The notes under the pieces are model-generated. The model searched no databases. It had not been told where the DNA came from and saw only the letters and a program-made list of their open reading frames with translations. From Halobacillus sp. Marseille-Q1614 (GTDB taxonomy: Bacteria > Bacillota > Bacilli > Bacillales > Halobacillaceae), in the NCBI RefSeq assembly GCF_902809865.1, contig NZ_CADDWH010000001.1:2418001-2482000 (forward strand): 64,000 bases of DNA, read 5' to 3'. A program made the translations under genes and the position numbers. Positions 1 to 12,871 of the stretch are shown piece after piece (position 1 is the first letter of the stretch; every line of letters begins with the position of its first letter).

Positions 1-208
1 TCTCACAATTTAGAGCCATTGCTGCTTTCATCGCAAAGTTTACCGCTTCTTCATTCAGTACGGGAAGAACCCCGGGGTAACCAAGGTCAATCGGATTTAC
101 GTTTGTATTTGGTTCATCTCCGAACATGTTCGGAGAAGGACTAAAGATTTTTGAATTTGTTTTTAATTCTACGTGTACTTCAAGCCCAATAATTGTTTCA
201 AAATTCAT
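1..208 (-). CDS. gatB: Aspartyl/glutamyl-tRNA(Asn/Gln) amidotransferase subunit B, N-terminal fragment (partial)
   Basis: Only the first 69 codons are inside the window; the rest lies beyond base 1. The translation begins [20 protein letters not shown] and continues with PSPNMFG, the conserved start of GatB. GatB activates the misacylated Glu-tRNA(Gln) or Asp-tRNA(Asn) by phosphorylation, and accepts ammonia channelled from GatA. Its ATG overlaps the gatA stop codon by one base (TAATG), which implies translational coupling in a gatCAB operon. The identification is secure from the N-terminal motif and the operon position. Confidence 0.95.
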   Translation of the reverse strand, partial: MNFETIIGLEVHVELKTNSKIFSPSPNMFGDEPNTNVNPIDLGYPGVLPVLNEEAVNFAMKAAMALNCE

Positions 209-1677
209 TAGCGCGCACCTCCAAGGGACGGGCGTTGTTTATGGAAGTCAGTTGCCTGTTCAAAAGCGTGAGCAGTACGATAAACGCTCTTCTCGTCAAA
301 GTGGCGGCCAATAATCTGCAGGCCGATTGGCAAGCCATCTGATGAGAAGCCGCAAGGCACTGAAATTCCCGGTACTCCAGCTAAGTTTACTGGGATTGTT
401 AAAATATCATTTGCATACATCGTTAGCGGATCATCAATTTTCTCGCCGACTTTAAAGGCAGGTGTCGGAGTTGTAGGTCCAATGATTACATCGTAATCTT
501 CAAATACCTTCTCAAAGTCCTGCTTGATCAGAGTACGTACTTGCTGGGCTTTTTTGTAATAAGCATCATAATATCCTGAGCTTAAGGCAAATGTTCCAAG
601 CATAATCCGACGCTTAACTTCATCGCCAAATCCTTCGGCTCTGGAGTTTTTAAACATATCAAGCATCGTTTCAGCATCATCCGTACGCTTCCCGTATCGA
701 ACACCGTCAAAGCGTGCTAAGTTTGCTGAAGCTTCTGAAGAAGAAAGCAGATAATACGTCGCTACTGCATATTTAGAGTGCGGCAGAGAAACTTCTTCCC
801 ACGCAGCTCCAAGCTCTTCATATTTTTTCAAAGCCGTTTGTACAGCCTCTTTAACTTCTGGAGTTACTCCTTCCCCAAGATATTCTTTAGGGACGGCAAT
901 TTTCAATCCTTTCACATCACCCGTAAGAGCATCTGTATAACTTGGCACTTCTATATCAGCTGATGTTGAGTCCATGCGGTCATATCCTGCGATTGTCTCA
1001 AGAAGATACGCATTATCCTCAACAGAACGCGTAATCGGACCAATTTGGTCAAGAGAAGAAGCAAAAGCAATCAGGCCAAAACGTGAAACACGGCCATACG
1101 TAGGTTTTAGTCCGACAACTCCACAGAAAGCTGCAGGCTGGCGGATAGAGCCTCCTGTATCTGATCCTAAGGAGAATGGTACTTCTCCCGCCGCAACAGC
1201 TGCAGCTGATCCACCACTGGAGCCGCCTGGCACGTAATCCGTATTCCATGGGTTACGGGTTGGAGAATAACTGGAGTTTTCATTAGAAGACCCCATCGCA
1301 AACTCGTCCATATTCAGTTTACCAATTGTGATCGACTTCGCTTCATTAAGCTTTTGAACGACGGTTGCATCATAAAGCGGATCTTCGAAGTTATCTAAAA
1401 ATTGACTGGCAGCCGTAGTGCGAAGGCCTTTCGTTACAATATTATCTTTAACGCCGATGGGTAGTCCAAATAGTTTGGCAGCCTCTTCTCCGCGTTTCTC
1501 ATCTAATTCAGCCGCCTGTTTTAAAGCCGCCTCTTTATTTAATGTAAGGAAAGCCTTAACTTGATCGTCGACTTCCTCAATTCTGCTGTAAGATTCATTT
1601 ACAAGATCGGTGACAGTAATTTCTTTGCTATGTAGCTTTTCTGTCAGCTCTCGTAAAGAGTGTTCAAATAAAGACAT
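208..1677 (-). CDS. gatA: Glutamyl-tRNA(Gln) amidotransferase subunit A (amidase)
   Basis: Catalytic amidase of the GatCAB complex: it hydrolyses glutamine and passes ammonia to GatB so that Glu-tRNA(Gln) becomes Gln-tRNA(Gln). The 489-residue length is normal for the family. The amidase-signature Ser-cisSer-Lys triad is visible: Lys77 in PIGVKDNI, a Ser near 153 in [11 protein letters not shown], and Ser177 in [12 protein letters not shown]. The ATG follows a strong AAGGAGGG ribosome site. The gene sits 12 bp after gatC and overlaps gatB by 1 bp. Bacillaceae generally lack glutaminyl-tRNA synthetase, which makes this operon essential (established knowledge of the group). Confidence 0.97.
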   Translation of the reverse strand: MSLFEHSLRELTEKLHSKEITVTDLVNESYSRIEEVDDQVKAFLTLNKEAALKQAAELDEKRGEEAAKLFGLPIGVKDNIVTKGLRTTAASQFLDNFEDPLYDATVVQKLNEAKSITIGKLNMDEFAMGSSNENSSYSPTRNPWNTDYVPGGSSGGSAAAVAAGEVPFSLGSDTGGSIRQPAAFCGVVGLKPTYGRVSRFGLIAFASSLDQIGPITRSVEDNAYLLETIAGYDRMDSTSADIEVPSYTDALTGDVKGLKIAVPKEYLGEGVTPEVKEAVQTALKKYEELGAAWEEVSLPHSKYAVATYYLLSSSEASANLARFDGVRYGKRTDDAETMLDMFKNSRAEGFGDEVKRRIMLGTFALSSGYYDAYYKKAQQVRTLIKQDFEKVFEDYDVIIGPTTPTPAFKVGEKIDDPLTMYANDILTIPVNLAGVPGISVPCGFSSDGLPIGLQIIGRHFDEKSVYRTAHAFEQATDFHKQRPSLGGAR

Positions 1678-1689
1678 GCAGGTCCCTCC

Positions 1690-1980
1690 TTATTCCAAAA
1701 TAGATGGTACTTTGAATTGCCCATCCTGTTGATCTGGTGCATTTTTTAATGCATCTTCTTTTTCAATCCATTTCTTAGGCTCGTCTTTACGCATGACATT
1801 TTGAATATCCAGAACGTGTGTTGTAGGCTTAACGCCTTCTGTATCAAGTTCATTCAATTGCTCAGCATACGTAATAATATCATCAAGCTGTTTCGTAAAC
1901 ATGTCGGCCTCTTCCTCTGTAATCGATAAACGGGCTAAGTGCGCCACATGTTTGACTTCATCTTTACTAATACGAGACAT
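1690..1980 (-). CDS. gatC: Glutamyl-tRNA(Gln) amidotransferase subunit C
   Basis: A 96-residue small subunit that wraps around GatA and GatB and stabilises the amidotransferase. The family pattern [16 protein letters not shown] at the N-terminus and [15 protein letters not shown] in the middle is clear. It is first in the gatCAB operon, begins with ATG after TGGAGG, and has a good sigma-A promoter about 40 bp upstream. Length is typical. Confidence 0.95.
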   Translation of the reverse strand: MSRISKDEVKHVAHLARLSITEEEADMFTKQLDDIITYAEQLNELDTEGVKPTTHVLDIQNVMRKDEPKKWIEKEDALKNAPDQQDGQFKVPSILE

Positions 1981-2015
1981 ATCATTACCTCCATTTCGAT
2001 CTCACATAATATATG

Positions 2016-2045
2016 ATCATACCAAAAAGCTATTTTCATACGCAA
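2016..2045 (-). promoter_or_regulatory. Predicted sigma-A promoter of gatCAB
   Basis: Reading the minus strand, TTGCGT (2045-2040) is separated by 18 bp from TATGAT (2021-2016), preceded by TGG in the extended -10 position. It lies about 35 bp upstream of gatC. Called by eye. Confidence 0.55.
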
Positions 2046-2120
2046 CGTACAGCTATAGCACCTTACCTATCATAACATAAAGGGGGTTGGCGGGGAAAAT
2101 CTCTCCGCCCTTAAAAAAAA

Positions 2121-2146
2121 GGTCTCTGGCTTTTATGCCAGAGACC
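2121..2146 (-). terminator. Rho-independent terminator after putP
   Basis: Perfect 10-bp stem (GGTCTCTGGC / GCCAGAGACC) with a 6-base loop, flanked by A-runs on one side and T-runs on the other, so it works in both orientations. It ends the putP transcript just past the stop codon at 2164 and insulates gatCAB. Confidence 0.85.
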
Positions 2147-2163
2147 TTTTTTGGCCTAAAAAA

Positions 2164-3675
2164 CTATTGACGAGTAACTTCTTTAAATTCTGCTTCAACC
2201 TCTGGAGATGGTTTACCGCCAAGGCTGACTAAAATCGCAACTATACCAGACAGCAAGAATCCTGGTACAAGTTCATATAAGTCGAAAATGCCGCCGCTTA
2301 AGAAGTCTGCCCATACCACAACGGTAACAGCACCAACGATAATTCCCGCCAGTGCACCATTACGTGTAATTCCTTTCCAGAATAGAGAAAGAATGATAAT
2401 TGGTCCAAAAGCAGCACCGAAGCCAGCCCATGCATAAGATACAAGCTCTAATACTGTACTATCAGGGTTACCTGCAATTAGTACAGCAATAAGAGCAATA
2501 CCTGCTACAGCTGCACGGCCTACCCATACAAGCTCGCGCTCTGTCGCATTTTTACGGAAGATCGCTTTATAGAAATCCTCTGCCAGAGCTGAAGACGATA
2601 CGAGCAATTGGGAGTCAATTGTACTCATGATTGCAGAAAGAATCGCTGCTAATAAAATACCTGCAATGACTGGATGGAACAAGACTTGAGAGAAAGTAAT
2701 AAAGATCTTCTCTGAGTCGGCAAGCATCTGCATGCCGCCTTCAGTTGTCAACGAAACTCCAAAATCGTCAAGTCCACTTATATCCTGTGTTGCAATGAAG
2801 GCTAAACCAAATAAACCAGTAAAGATCGCACCATATAAACCGATAACCATCCAGCCGATACCGATCAAGCGGGCTTTCGGCACATCCTTAGCCGAACGAA
2901 GGGCCATAAAACGAACGAGAATATGCGGCTGACCGAAGTAGCCTAGACCCCAGGCTAGAGATGAAATGATAGCCATCGCACCTACACCCTGTACCATTTG
3001 TAAATGGTTTGGATCAATTTGTCCTACTGCATCAACAGCCGCGCTGAATCCGCCAAGCTCCTGCATTGCTACGATTGGTACTGCAATTAGAGCTAAGAAC
3101 ATTAGAATACCCTGCACAAAGTCTGTCCAGCTTACGGCAAGGAAACCGCCTAAGAAAGTATAAGAAATGGTAACAATAGCACCAATCCAAAGAGCTTGTG
3201 TGTAGCTCAATTCAAATGAAGCTTCAAAGAGTTTTGCTCCGGCAACCATTCCGGAAGAAGTGTAAAAGGTGAAGAAAACTAAGATTACAAGTGCGGAAAT
3301 CACACGTAAGATATGAGAGTGATCGTGAAAACGATTCTCCAAATAGTCTGGAACAGTAATAGAGTCTTTTGCTACTTCCGTATAAATACGAAGGCGGCGT
3401 GCAACAAACTGCCAGTTTAAGTAAGCACCAATCGCTAAACCTACACCAATCCATGCTTCTGCTAAACCAGAGGCGTAAATGGCACCAGGCAAACCTAACA
3501 GCAGCCATCCACTCATGTCGGATGCGCCGGCACTTAATGCGGCTACTCCCGGTCCTAAACGACGTCCTCCTAATACATAATCTGATAAATTACTTGTTAA
3601 ACGGTATGCGGCAAATCCAATAAGAAGCATACCAATTAGATATACTATAAACGTAATTAACGTTGCTGAACCCAT
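2164..3675 (-). CDS. putP: Sodium/proline symporter (PutP/OpuE type)
   Basis: A 503-residue SSS-family (SLC5) membrane transporter with about 13 hydrophobic segments; it takes up proline with Na+. The N-terminal YVLGGRRLGPGVAALSAGAS and SGWLLLGLPG motifs are those of PutP/OpuE. Position next to gatCAB is the opuE locus of B. subtilis, where OpuE imports proline as an osmoprotectant. Here pruA lies upstream on the same strand with its own promoter and terminator, so a catabolic role is also possible. Sequence alone does not settle osmoprotective versus nutritional use. The gene is preceded after 6 bp by a 42-codon gene with which it is probably translated. Confidence 0.93.
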   Translation of the reverse strand: MGSATLITFIVYLIGMLLIGFAAYRLTSNLSDYVLGGRRLGPGVAALSAGASDMSGWLLLGLPGAIYASGLAEAWIGVGLAIGAYLNWQFVARRLRIYTEVAKDSITVPDYLENRFHDHSHILRVISALVILVFFTFYTSSGMVAGAKLFEASFELSYTQALWIGAIVTISYTFLGGFLAVSWTDFVQGILMFLALIAVPIVAMQELGGFSAAVDAVGQIDPNHLQMVQGVGAMAIISSLAWGLGYFGQPHILVRFMALRSAKDVPKARLIGIGWMVIGLYGAIFTGLFGLAFIATQDISGLDDFGVSLTTEGGMQMLADSEKIFITFSQVLFHPVIAGILLAAILSAIMSTIDSQLLVSSSALAEDFYKAIFRKNATERELVWVGRAAVAGIALIAVLIAGNPDSTVLELVSYAWAGFGAAFGPIIILSLFWKGITRNGALAGIIVGAVTVVVWADFLSGGIFDLYELVPGFLLSGIVAILVSLGGKPSPEVEAEFKEVTRQ

Positions 3676-3681
3676 GTTTTT

Positions 3682-3810
3682 TTATTCGCTCCTCCCAGTA
3701 AATAGTGTAATTAATGATAGAATAATTAAAATTGGCATCGGTACAAATAACCAAAACCATGTTACTCCAGCAATTGAGTGCTGCCCTGCTGCGGTTGCTA
3801 ATTCAAACAC
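3682..3810 (-). CDS. Small membrane protein, putative symporter accessory peptide
   Basis: A 42-residue ORF with GTG start (3810-3808) and a strong AGCGGAGGTGA ribosome site. Translation: MFELATAAGQHSIAGV, then TWFWLFVPMPILIILSIITL (one hydrophobic helix of about 20 residues), ending FTGRSE. Its stop is 6 bp before the putP ATG, and putP's own Shine-Dalgarno (GGGAGGAG) lies inside the last codons of this gene, so the two should be co-translated. Very small membrane proteins placed directly before SSS-family symporters are annotated in other genomes as symporter small accessory proteins (recalled, not searched). Function here is inference; the coding call rests on the RBS, the helix and the tight spacing. 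Confidence 0.75.
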   Translation of the reverse strand: MFELATAAGQHSIAGVTWFWLFVPMPILIILSLITLFTGRSE

Positions 3811-4145
3811 ATTGTCACCTCCGCTTAATTGTAATATACACTCCTATGCATTTTTCGCATAATTCAGAATGCCTGTTTTTCAGACATAGAAGTGAAAAAA
3901 GCCAAACACAGGTACAACTATAGCATATTATAATCGTTAGAACATTGCAAAAATTATAATATTAACTTTTTCGCGCATAATTATACATATTATTTGCTTA
4001 TATACACAATTTTCTCCCATATATATGATATCTATTCAATAAATTTTATAAATAAAAATTTACATTTTTTTATCGCTGCGTGGTAACAAGGTCTTTTCAC
4101 CTAATAAATTAGTCTTGGTATTACCATGTTACAATAACTCATAAA
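3811..4145. other. AT-rich leader and promoter region of the putP unit
   Basis: About 330 bp with no convincing gene on either strand. On the minus strand there are TATAAT-like hexamers near 3926-3935, but no good -35 partner, so the start site is not assigned. Osmotically controlled promoters for this transporter class would be expected here, but no sigma-B consensus was recognised. Confidence 0.4.
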
Positions 4146-4180
4146 AAAAGTCTCTTTTTGATGTACAAAAAGAGACTTTT
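4146..4180 (-). terminator. Rho-independent terminator after pruA
   Basis: Fifteen-base inverted repeat AAAAGTCTCTTTTTG / CAAAAAGAGACTTTT with a 5-base loop, 8 bp past the pruA stop codon. It is symmetrical and AT-flanked. Confidence 0.8.
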
Positions 4181-4187
4181 AAACGTA

Positions 4188-5738
4188 TTAAAGCATTTCG
4201 GATGTTGTCTTACCTTGCATGTGGTGGATCAGGTAATCAGGTCCTCCTGCTTTAGAGTCGGTACCAGACATGTTGAATCCGCCAAATGGATGGTAGCCTA
4301 CGATAGCTGCTGTACACCCACGGTTGAAGTAAAGGTTTCCTACATGGAAGTCGTCACGTGCTTTTTCCTGATTTTGGCGATTATTTGTAATAACGGCACC
4401 GGTTAAACCGTATTCAGTGTTATTCGCAATTTCAATCGCTTCGTCAAAACTCTTCGCTTTCGTGAAACCTACTACCGGGCCGAAAATTTCTTCCTGCATG
4501 AGACGAGCTTCAGGGTCAAGGTCTGCGAAAATCGTCGGTTCTACAAACCAGCCTTTGCTGTCGTTACCTTTTCCGCCTGTGACGAGCTTGCCTTCTTTCT
4601 TACCAATCTCGATATATTCGAGTATCTTGTCATAGGCTCCCTGATCAATCACTGGTCCCATATAAGTATCGTGAGCTTTCGGATCGCCGTATGAAACGGA
4701 TTCCCTCGTTTTCGCTGCGACCCTGTCCAGCAGTTCGTCATAAATGTCCTCGTGGGCCACAACTCGGGAACAAGCCGAACATTTTTGTCCAGAGAATCCA
4801 AAAGCTGAATAAGTTATCGCATCTGCTGCTAATTCTAAATCAGAATCTTTATCAACGACAATTGTATCTTTCCCGCCCATTTCAATAATGGTGCGCTTTA
4901 ACCATTTTTGTCCTGGATGAACTTTTGCTGCACGCTCGAAAATACGTGTACCTACTTCACGTGAGCCGGTAAAGCTGATGAATCTTGTACGCGGGTGATC
5001 GACTAGATAATCCCCGACTTCTTTTCCGCTGCCTGGAATATAATTGATAACTCCTCCTGGCATTCCTGCTTCTTCAAGAACTTCCATCATTTTATAGGCA
5101 ATGATAGGAGTAGCACTTGCCGGTTTTAGCAGTACCGTGTTTCCAGACACCATTGAAGCAACAGTTGTTCCGCACATGATGGCAAACAGGAAGTTCCACG
5201 GAGAAATGACTACACCGACACCTAATGGGATATAGTGAAAACGGTTATTTTCAATCGGGCGGGAGTTGATTTCCACCCCTTTATCGATTTCAATCATTTG
5301 ACGGCCGTAGTATTCCAAAAAGTCGATAGCTTCAGCTGTATCTGCATCAGCTTCTTTCCATGGTTTACCGCCTTCTTTTACTAGATGCGCTGTAAATTCA
5401 TGCTTACGGCGGCGAATGATAGCGGCAGCACGGAATAAAATATCCGCACGGAATTGTGCCTTCGTCTTACGCCACCATTTAAAGGTTTCATCTGCGACTT
5501 GATGAGCTCTTTCAGCTAAATCCTGATTCGCTTTTGAAACATAACCAATGACTTCTTTCTTATTGGCAGGATTCACGACTTTAATCTTTTCATCTGTCAT
5601 GATCCGTTCGCCGCCAATTATCAATGGATAGTCTTTCCCTAGATCAGCTTCTACTCCTTTTATAGCTTCCTCTAGTGCCAGACGATTTTCACTTTGTGAA
5701 AAATCAGTAAATGGTTCATGTTTATATGGTACTACCAT
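4188..5738 (-). CDS. pruA: 1-pyrroline-5-carboxylate (glutamate semialdehyde) dehydrogenase
   Basis: NAD-dependent aldehyde dehydrogenase that oxidises P5C/glutamate semialdehyde to glutamate, the second step of proline breakdown. The translation matches B. subtilis RocA closely by memory: [48 protein letters not shown], and the active-site region [14 protein letters not shown] with the catalytic Cys. Length 516 residues is normal. The ATG at 5738 is chosen because TAGGAGGCGG sits 7 bp before it; an in-frame TTG two codons earlier is too close to that site. Monocistronic, with its own promoter and terminator. No putB/proline dehydrogenase gene lies in the window. Confidence 0.95.
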   Translation of the reverse strand: MVVPYKHEPFTDFSQSENRLALEEAIKGVEADLGKDYPLIIGGERIMTDEKIKVVNPANKKEVIGYVSKANQDLAERAHQVADETFKWWRKTKAQFRADILFRAAAIIRRRKHEFTAHLVKEGGKPWKEADADTAEAIDFLEYYGRQMIEIDKGVEINSRPIENNRFHYIPLGVGVVISPWNFLFAIMCGTTVASMVSGNTVLLKPASATPIIAYKMMEVLEEAGMPGGVINYIPGSGKEVGDYLVDHPRTRFISFTGSREVGTRIFERAAKVHPGQKWLKRTIIEMGGKDTIVVDKDSDLELAADAITYSAFGFSGQKCSACSRVVAHEDIYDELLDRVAAKTRESVSYGDPKAHDTYMGPVIDQGAYDKILEYIEIGKKEGKLVTGGKGNDSKGWFVEPTIFADLDPEARLMQEEIFGPVVGFTKAKSFDEAIEIANNTEYGLTGAVITNNRQNQEKARDDFHVGNLYFNRGCTAAIVGYHPFGGFNMSGTDSKAGGPDYLIHHMQGKTTSEML

Positions 5739-5794
5739 GATCAACCGCCTCCTAAATATTGATTGGGATGCTTTTACTTTTTGAAAATTAATAC

Positions 5795-5808
5795 AGTAAG
5801 CGCTTCCA
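5795..5808 (-). promoter_or_regulatory. cre-like site downstream of the pruA promoter
   Basis: Minus strand TGGAAGCGCTTACT matches the CcpA operator TGWNANCGNTNWCA at most positions (third and last bases differ) and has a symmetrical GCGC core. It lies a few bases past the -10 box, where a bound repressor would block transcription. Weaker than the cre sites at the amylase and hut genes. Confidence 0.4.
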
Positions 5809-5814
5809 CAAAAT

Positions 5815-5843
5815 ATTCTACCGTAACTCTATTTATTGTTCAA
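5815..5843 (-). promoter_or_regulatory. Predicted sigma-A promoter of pruA
   Basis: Minus strand TTGAAC (5843-5838), 17 bp, TAGAAT (5820-5815). Start point would be near 5808, leaving a leader of about 70 nt. Confidence 0.55.
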
Positions 5844-5967
5844 ATTCTTTCAATAATTATCCATAAAACTTTTAGAAAAGTTTATACTCAGATTGGAGCT
5901 CTTTTCTCATTTGGCAGAACGTTGATAAAGGGTCATCACGTTCCATAACTCTTCTTACCTTAAGGGC

Positions 5968-6074
5968 GAGGGGAAACGGTAAGACTCCTATGGTTAACCG
6001 GACATGGCGAGTCCCGAAGGGCAAATGCCCGAAGAAGCTCGGCGTCCACCATGGAAAGCGAACCGTTTCCCCCG
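5968..6074. repeat. Palindromic intergenic repeat element, copy 1
   Basis: About 105 bp of GC-richer sequence in the pruA-camS gap. The ends are inverted copies (GGGGAAACGGT at 5970-5980, ACCGTTTCCCC at 6062-6072), and inner arms pair as CTATGGT/ACCATGG, GGACATGGCGAG/CTCGGCGTCC and GGGCAAATGCCC, giving a branched fold. The layout GACTCCT..GG...GAG.CCC...GG.CGTCC..GGAAAGCGAA is shared with 42902-42995. It resembles dispersed Bacillaceae repeats with GACTCCTGCGGGA and CCGCGGAAAGCGA motifs that I recall from many genomes. No coding potential is evident. Confidence 0.65.
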
Positions 6075-6129
6075 TCCTCTTCCTCCATTCTAATCAACGG
6101 AACTAGCAAAACGAGCCCTATAATAGAAT

Positions 6130-6176
6130 TAAAAAAAGCTTACAAAGAACCCTAATGGCTCTCTGCAAGCTTTTTA
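6130..6176 (-). terminator. Terminator after camS
   Basis: Minus strand imperfect hairpin with outer arms AAAAAGCTTGCA and TGTAAGCTTTTTTT and an inner GAGAGCC/GGGTTCT arm, followed by a seven-T run; immediately after the camS stop. Confidence 0.7.
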
Positions 6177-7325
6177 TCAGTCGTAAATGTGAACAAACGG
6201 CTCTTCCTCTCCGCGCTTTTTCACGATGAGGCTTTCCTGTTTATCCATACTGTTAATACGGACCTGTACCGAATAGTGGTCCTCAAACATTTCCATCACC
6301 AGACTGTACACATATTGAGTAAAGCCAATCACTTCTGTCTGAGAATCAAACTGAATCGGAATATCAATTTGCACTTCGCTCAGTTCTTCATCAACGTAAA
6401 ATCCATTGGCTATCATGCCTACAAAATTAGGGAAATAGTCAGAAACAGCTGACCTGAAATCTGAAAACTTCTCGGCATCGTCGAAATAATTTTCTTCTGC
6501 TTCCTTAGAAGGGAACAGCACATAGTCTTCATTGATTTCTTCCCAGTTTCTAATAGAATTATCAGAACCGCGGGCATGTCCCTTCATTAAGAAATTCCCC
6601 GGAGATTCAGAGTTGCTTTTTTCTTCTTCATAAATCGCAAACACGACAGGAATGTCCTGAAGCTCTTCCATTTCTCTAATTCTTTCAAGGATTTTACCTG
6701 CATATTCCTGACCTTTTTCAACGGATTCACTCGTAGGTATGTTCTGTGAATAATCACGGCCTTCAGCAGTGAAATTATAGACAGACCTCATGGATATTCC
6801 AATCGTCAGTCCGGAAAGCTCTACGACGTCATCTTCTGACCGGATAAGGTAATCCTGTTCCACAATATTAGAGATATACCTTGGGGTTTCCCGAAAGTCC
6901 TCTTCTGAAGCATTTTCCTCGTTTAATTTAGGATTAAGTCCTTCAGGGTTGCTATCTTTATCATAACGAGACAGCCAGCTTAAGATTGTATCATCATCTA
7001 AAAACTGCCCCGGCTGAAAATAGTATTCTTCCGGATCGTAATACCCTTTAGAGTGACGCATCATCCCGCGCTCAAACTCGGCAATGTCCAAACGATTCCC
7101 CATCTGGTTCGTCGTCACTCCGCGCGCCGCTGATATTCTTTTACTTCCATCTGTTAAAATCATTCGATAGTTATCATCTTCTAAATCGTAGTTAGGGATG
7201 ATCGCTGTTTCCTCACTGTTTTCTTCTGTTGTTTCCCGCACAACTTCATCAGTATTATCATAAACCGGGGTACACGCGCTGACCAATAGGATAACAGCTA
7301 GCAATAGTGCGTGCAGCTTCCTCAT
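6177..7325 (-). CDS. camS: CamS family sex-pheromone-related lipoprotein
   Basis: A 382-residue membrane-anchored lipoprotein. Residues 1-18 (MRKLHALLLAVILLVSAC) form a lipoprotein signal with the lipobox LVSAC, cleaved before Cys18. The body matches the CamS/YerH family: GNRLDIAEFERGMMRHSKGY and YNFTAEGRDYSQNIP. In enterococci and staphylococci the signal peptide of this family yields the cAM373 peptide pheromone; the body function is unknown. The ATG at 7325 is preferred because GGGAG lies 8 bp upstream; an in-frame GTG 9 bp earlier is too close. Last gene of pcrB-pcrA-ligA-camS, 12 bp after ligA. Confidence 0.9.
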   Translation of the reverse strand: MRKLHALLLAVILLVSACTPVYDNTDEVVRETTEENSEETAIIPNYDLEDDNYRMILTDGSKRISAARGVTTNQMGNRLDIAEFERGMMRHSKGYYDPEEYYFQPGQFLDDDTILSWLSRYDKDSNPEGLNPKLNEENASEEDFRETPRYISNIVEQDYLIRSEDDVVELSGLTIGISMRSVYNFTAEGRDYSQNIPTSESVEKGQEYAGKILERIREMEELQDIPVVFAIYEEEKSNSESPGNFLMKGHARGSDNSIRNWEEINEDYVLFPSKEAEENYFDDAEKFSDFRSAVSDYFPNFVGMIANGFYVDEELSEVQIDIPIQFDSQTEVIGFTQYVYSLVMEMFEDHYSVQVRINSMDKQESLIVKKRGEEEPFVHIYD

Positions 7326-7337
7326 GTATTCCACTCC

Positions 7338-11580
<4,243 letters not shown>

Positions 11581-11604
11581 AAGGACACCTTCCTTTTTCA
11601 AAAA

Positions 11605-12285
11605 TTATTTACAGGCTTTTACCGTTCGTAACGCTGCCTGAATATCTTCATATATAATATTGCCGACGACAATTACATCAGCATACTGCTTCATCGTTCT
11701 TGCCTGCTCTTCCGACTCAATCCCTCCGCCATAGAAGAGAAGTGTCTTATCAAGTTCTCTGCTGACTTCTTCTACAAGCTTTGGATCGCCCCATGTTCCG
11801 CTGTATTCTAAGTAAAAAATCGGCAGGTGAAACATGTGCTCCGCTATCTTAGCATACGCCACCACATCTTTGACAGCCGGCAGCTGACAGTTAGTTTCCT
11901 GATAAACCTTCGCTTGTTCATTCATTACACAGTAGCCTTCCACCAAGACATCGTCCCATTGAATGAGATCTCCATATTCCTTGACCGCTTCATGATGAAG
12001 GCCGACCACAAACTGTTTATCTTTACTGTTTAATACGGTTGGAATTAAATAACCATCAAATCCCGGCATTATCGCTTCCAGGTTAGAAAGCTCTAAAACA
12101 CAGGTTATATCATAATGCTGCACTCGATCCCAGAGATCGAATACTTTTTCAAAGGTTACTCCGTCTGTACCTCCGATCATAAGGGCATCTGTTCCTGAAT
12201 CACAAAGTTTCATTAGGGATGCTTCATCCAGCGGCTTGTTAGGGTCTAATTTAAAAACATGCTGCCAATCCTTTACTTGTAACAA
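11605..12285 (-). CDS. pcrB: Heptaprenylglyceryl phosphate synthase PcrB
   Basis: A (beta/alpha)8 prenyltransferase of 226 residues that joins heptaprenyl diphosphate to sn-glycerol-1-phosphate, an archaea-type ether lipid step found in Bacillales. Family motifs present are GTDALMIGGTDGVT, FYLEYSGTWGDPKLV and LFYGGGIESEEQA, the phosphate-binding loops. The start codon is TTG (12285-12283), 9 bp after TTGGAGG; no ATG fits. First gene of pcrB-pcrA-ligA-camS, 24 bp before pcrA. Confidence 0.94.
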   Translation of the reverse strand: MLQVKDWQHVFKLDPNKPLDEASLMKLCDSGTDALMIGGTDGVTFEKVFDLWDRVQHYDITCVLELSNLEAIMPGFDGYLIPTVLNSKDKQFVVGLHHEAVKEYGDLIQWDDVLVEGYCVMNEQAKVYQETNCQLPAVKDVVAYAKIAEHMFHLPIFYLEYSGTWGDPKLVEEVSRELDKTLLFYGGGIESEEQARTMKQYADVIVVGNIIYEDIQAALRTVKACK

Positions 12286-12322
12286 GTGTTTATTCCTCCA
12301 AGGTCCTTTTGTCCATTCATAT

Positions 12323-12352
12323 ATTATAGCAAATTTTCGATTCCCACATGAA
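12323..12352 (-). promoter_or_regulatory. Predicted promoter of pcrB-pcrA-ligA-camS
   Basis: Minus strand TGCTATAAT (extended -10, hexamer at 12328-12323) with a weak -35 TTCATG (12352-12347) at 18 bp. About 40 bp before the pcrB TTG. Confidence 0.5.
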
Positions 12353-12493
12353 TTGATCGAGAAGATTTTACGAAAGAAAGTCTATCTTGAGACTACGAAA
12401 AGAACATCCATTTAGAAAAAGACTAAGTGCTGCTTAATGAAAGATGTTCAAAGTGTTTAGTTCCGTTTACGAAACAGCCAAGAAAAAAAGCAT

Positions 12494-12523
12494 AAAAAAA
12501 CCCTCGGTAAATTCCACCGAAGA
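12494..12523 (-). terminator. Terminator after yerC
   Basis: Minus strand TCTTCGGT / ACCGAGGG stem with a 7-base loop followed by seven T. It separates yerC from the pcrB promoter. The 12353-12493 stretch holds nothing recognisable. Confidence 0.75.
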
Positions 12524-12554
12524 TTTTTTAAAGAAGAGCTTTTGGCCAGCTCTA

Positions 12555-12857
12555 TTATTTCGTTCTCTTCTCCTGCACACGGTCGAGTGCCAGAGTATAC
12601 GCATCATTTCCGTAGTTTAAGCAGCGTTTCACTCGAGAAATCGTTGCTGTGGAGGCCCCTGTTTCTGTTTCAATTTTGTGATAGGTATAGCCTTCTCTCA
12701 GCATTCGAGCTACTTCTAACCGCTGGGCTAACGACTGAACTTCATTCATCGTTGCCAGGTCATCAAAAAATTCATAGCACTCTTCTACATTCTCTAGTGA
12801 TAGAATTGCTTCGAACAATTGGTCGAGGGTCTTGCCTCGTAATTTATCAATCTGCAC
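12555..12857 (-). CDS. yerC: YerC/YecD family TrpR-like DNA-binding protein
   Basis: A 100-residue helix-turn-helix protein of the TrpR/YerC-YecD family. SLAQRLEVARMLREGYTYHK, TGASTATISRVKRCLNYG and a conserved acidic cluster VEECYEFFDDL are nearly those of B. subtilis YerC. The start is taken as GTG at 12857 (MQIDKLRGK), 7 bp after GGGAGG; an ATG five codons upstream lies before that ribosome site. Function is poorly defined; the HTH resembles the Trp repressor, but no ligand is implied by sequence. It follows yerB by 14 bp. Confidence 0.92.
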   Translation of the reverse strand: MQIDKLRGKTLDQLFEAILSLENVEECYEFFDDLATMNEVQSLAQRLEVARMLREGYTYHKIETETGASTATISRVKRCLNYGNDAYTLALDRVQEKRTK

Positions 12858-12871
12858 TAATTTCCCTCCCA

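Noticed and set aside
1049-1249. Antisense and alternative-frame ORFs of 60-140 codons across gatA, ligA, purL and others
   Set aside because: They lie fully within strongly recognised genes, lack ribosome sites and show no family motifs.
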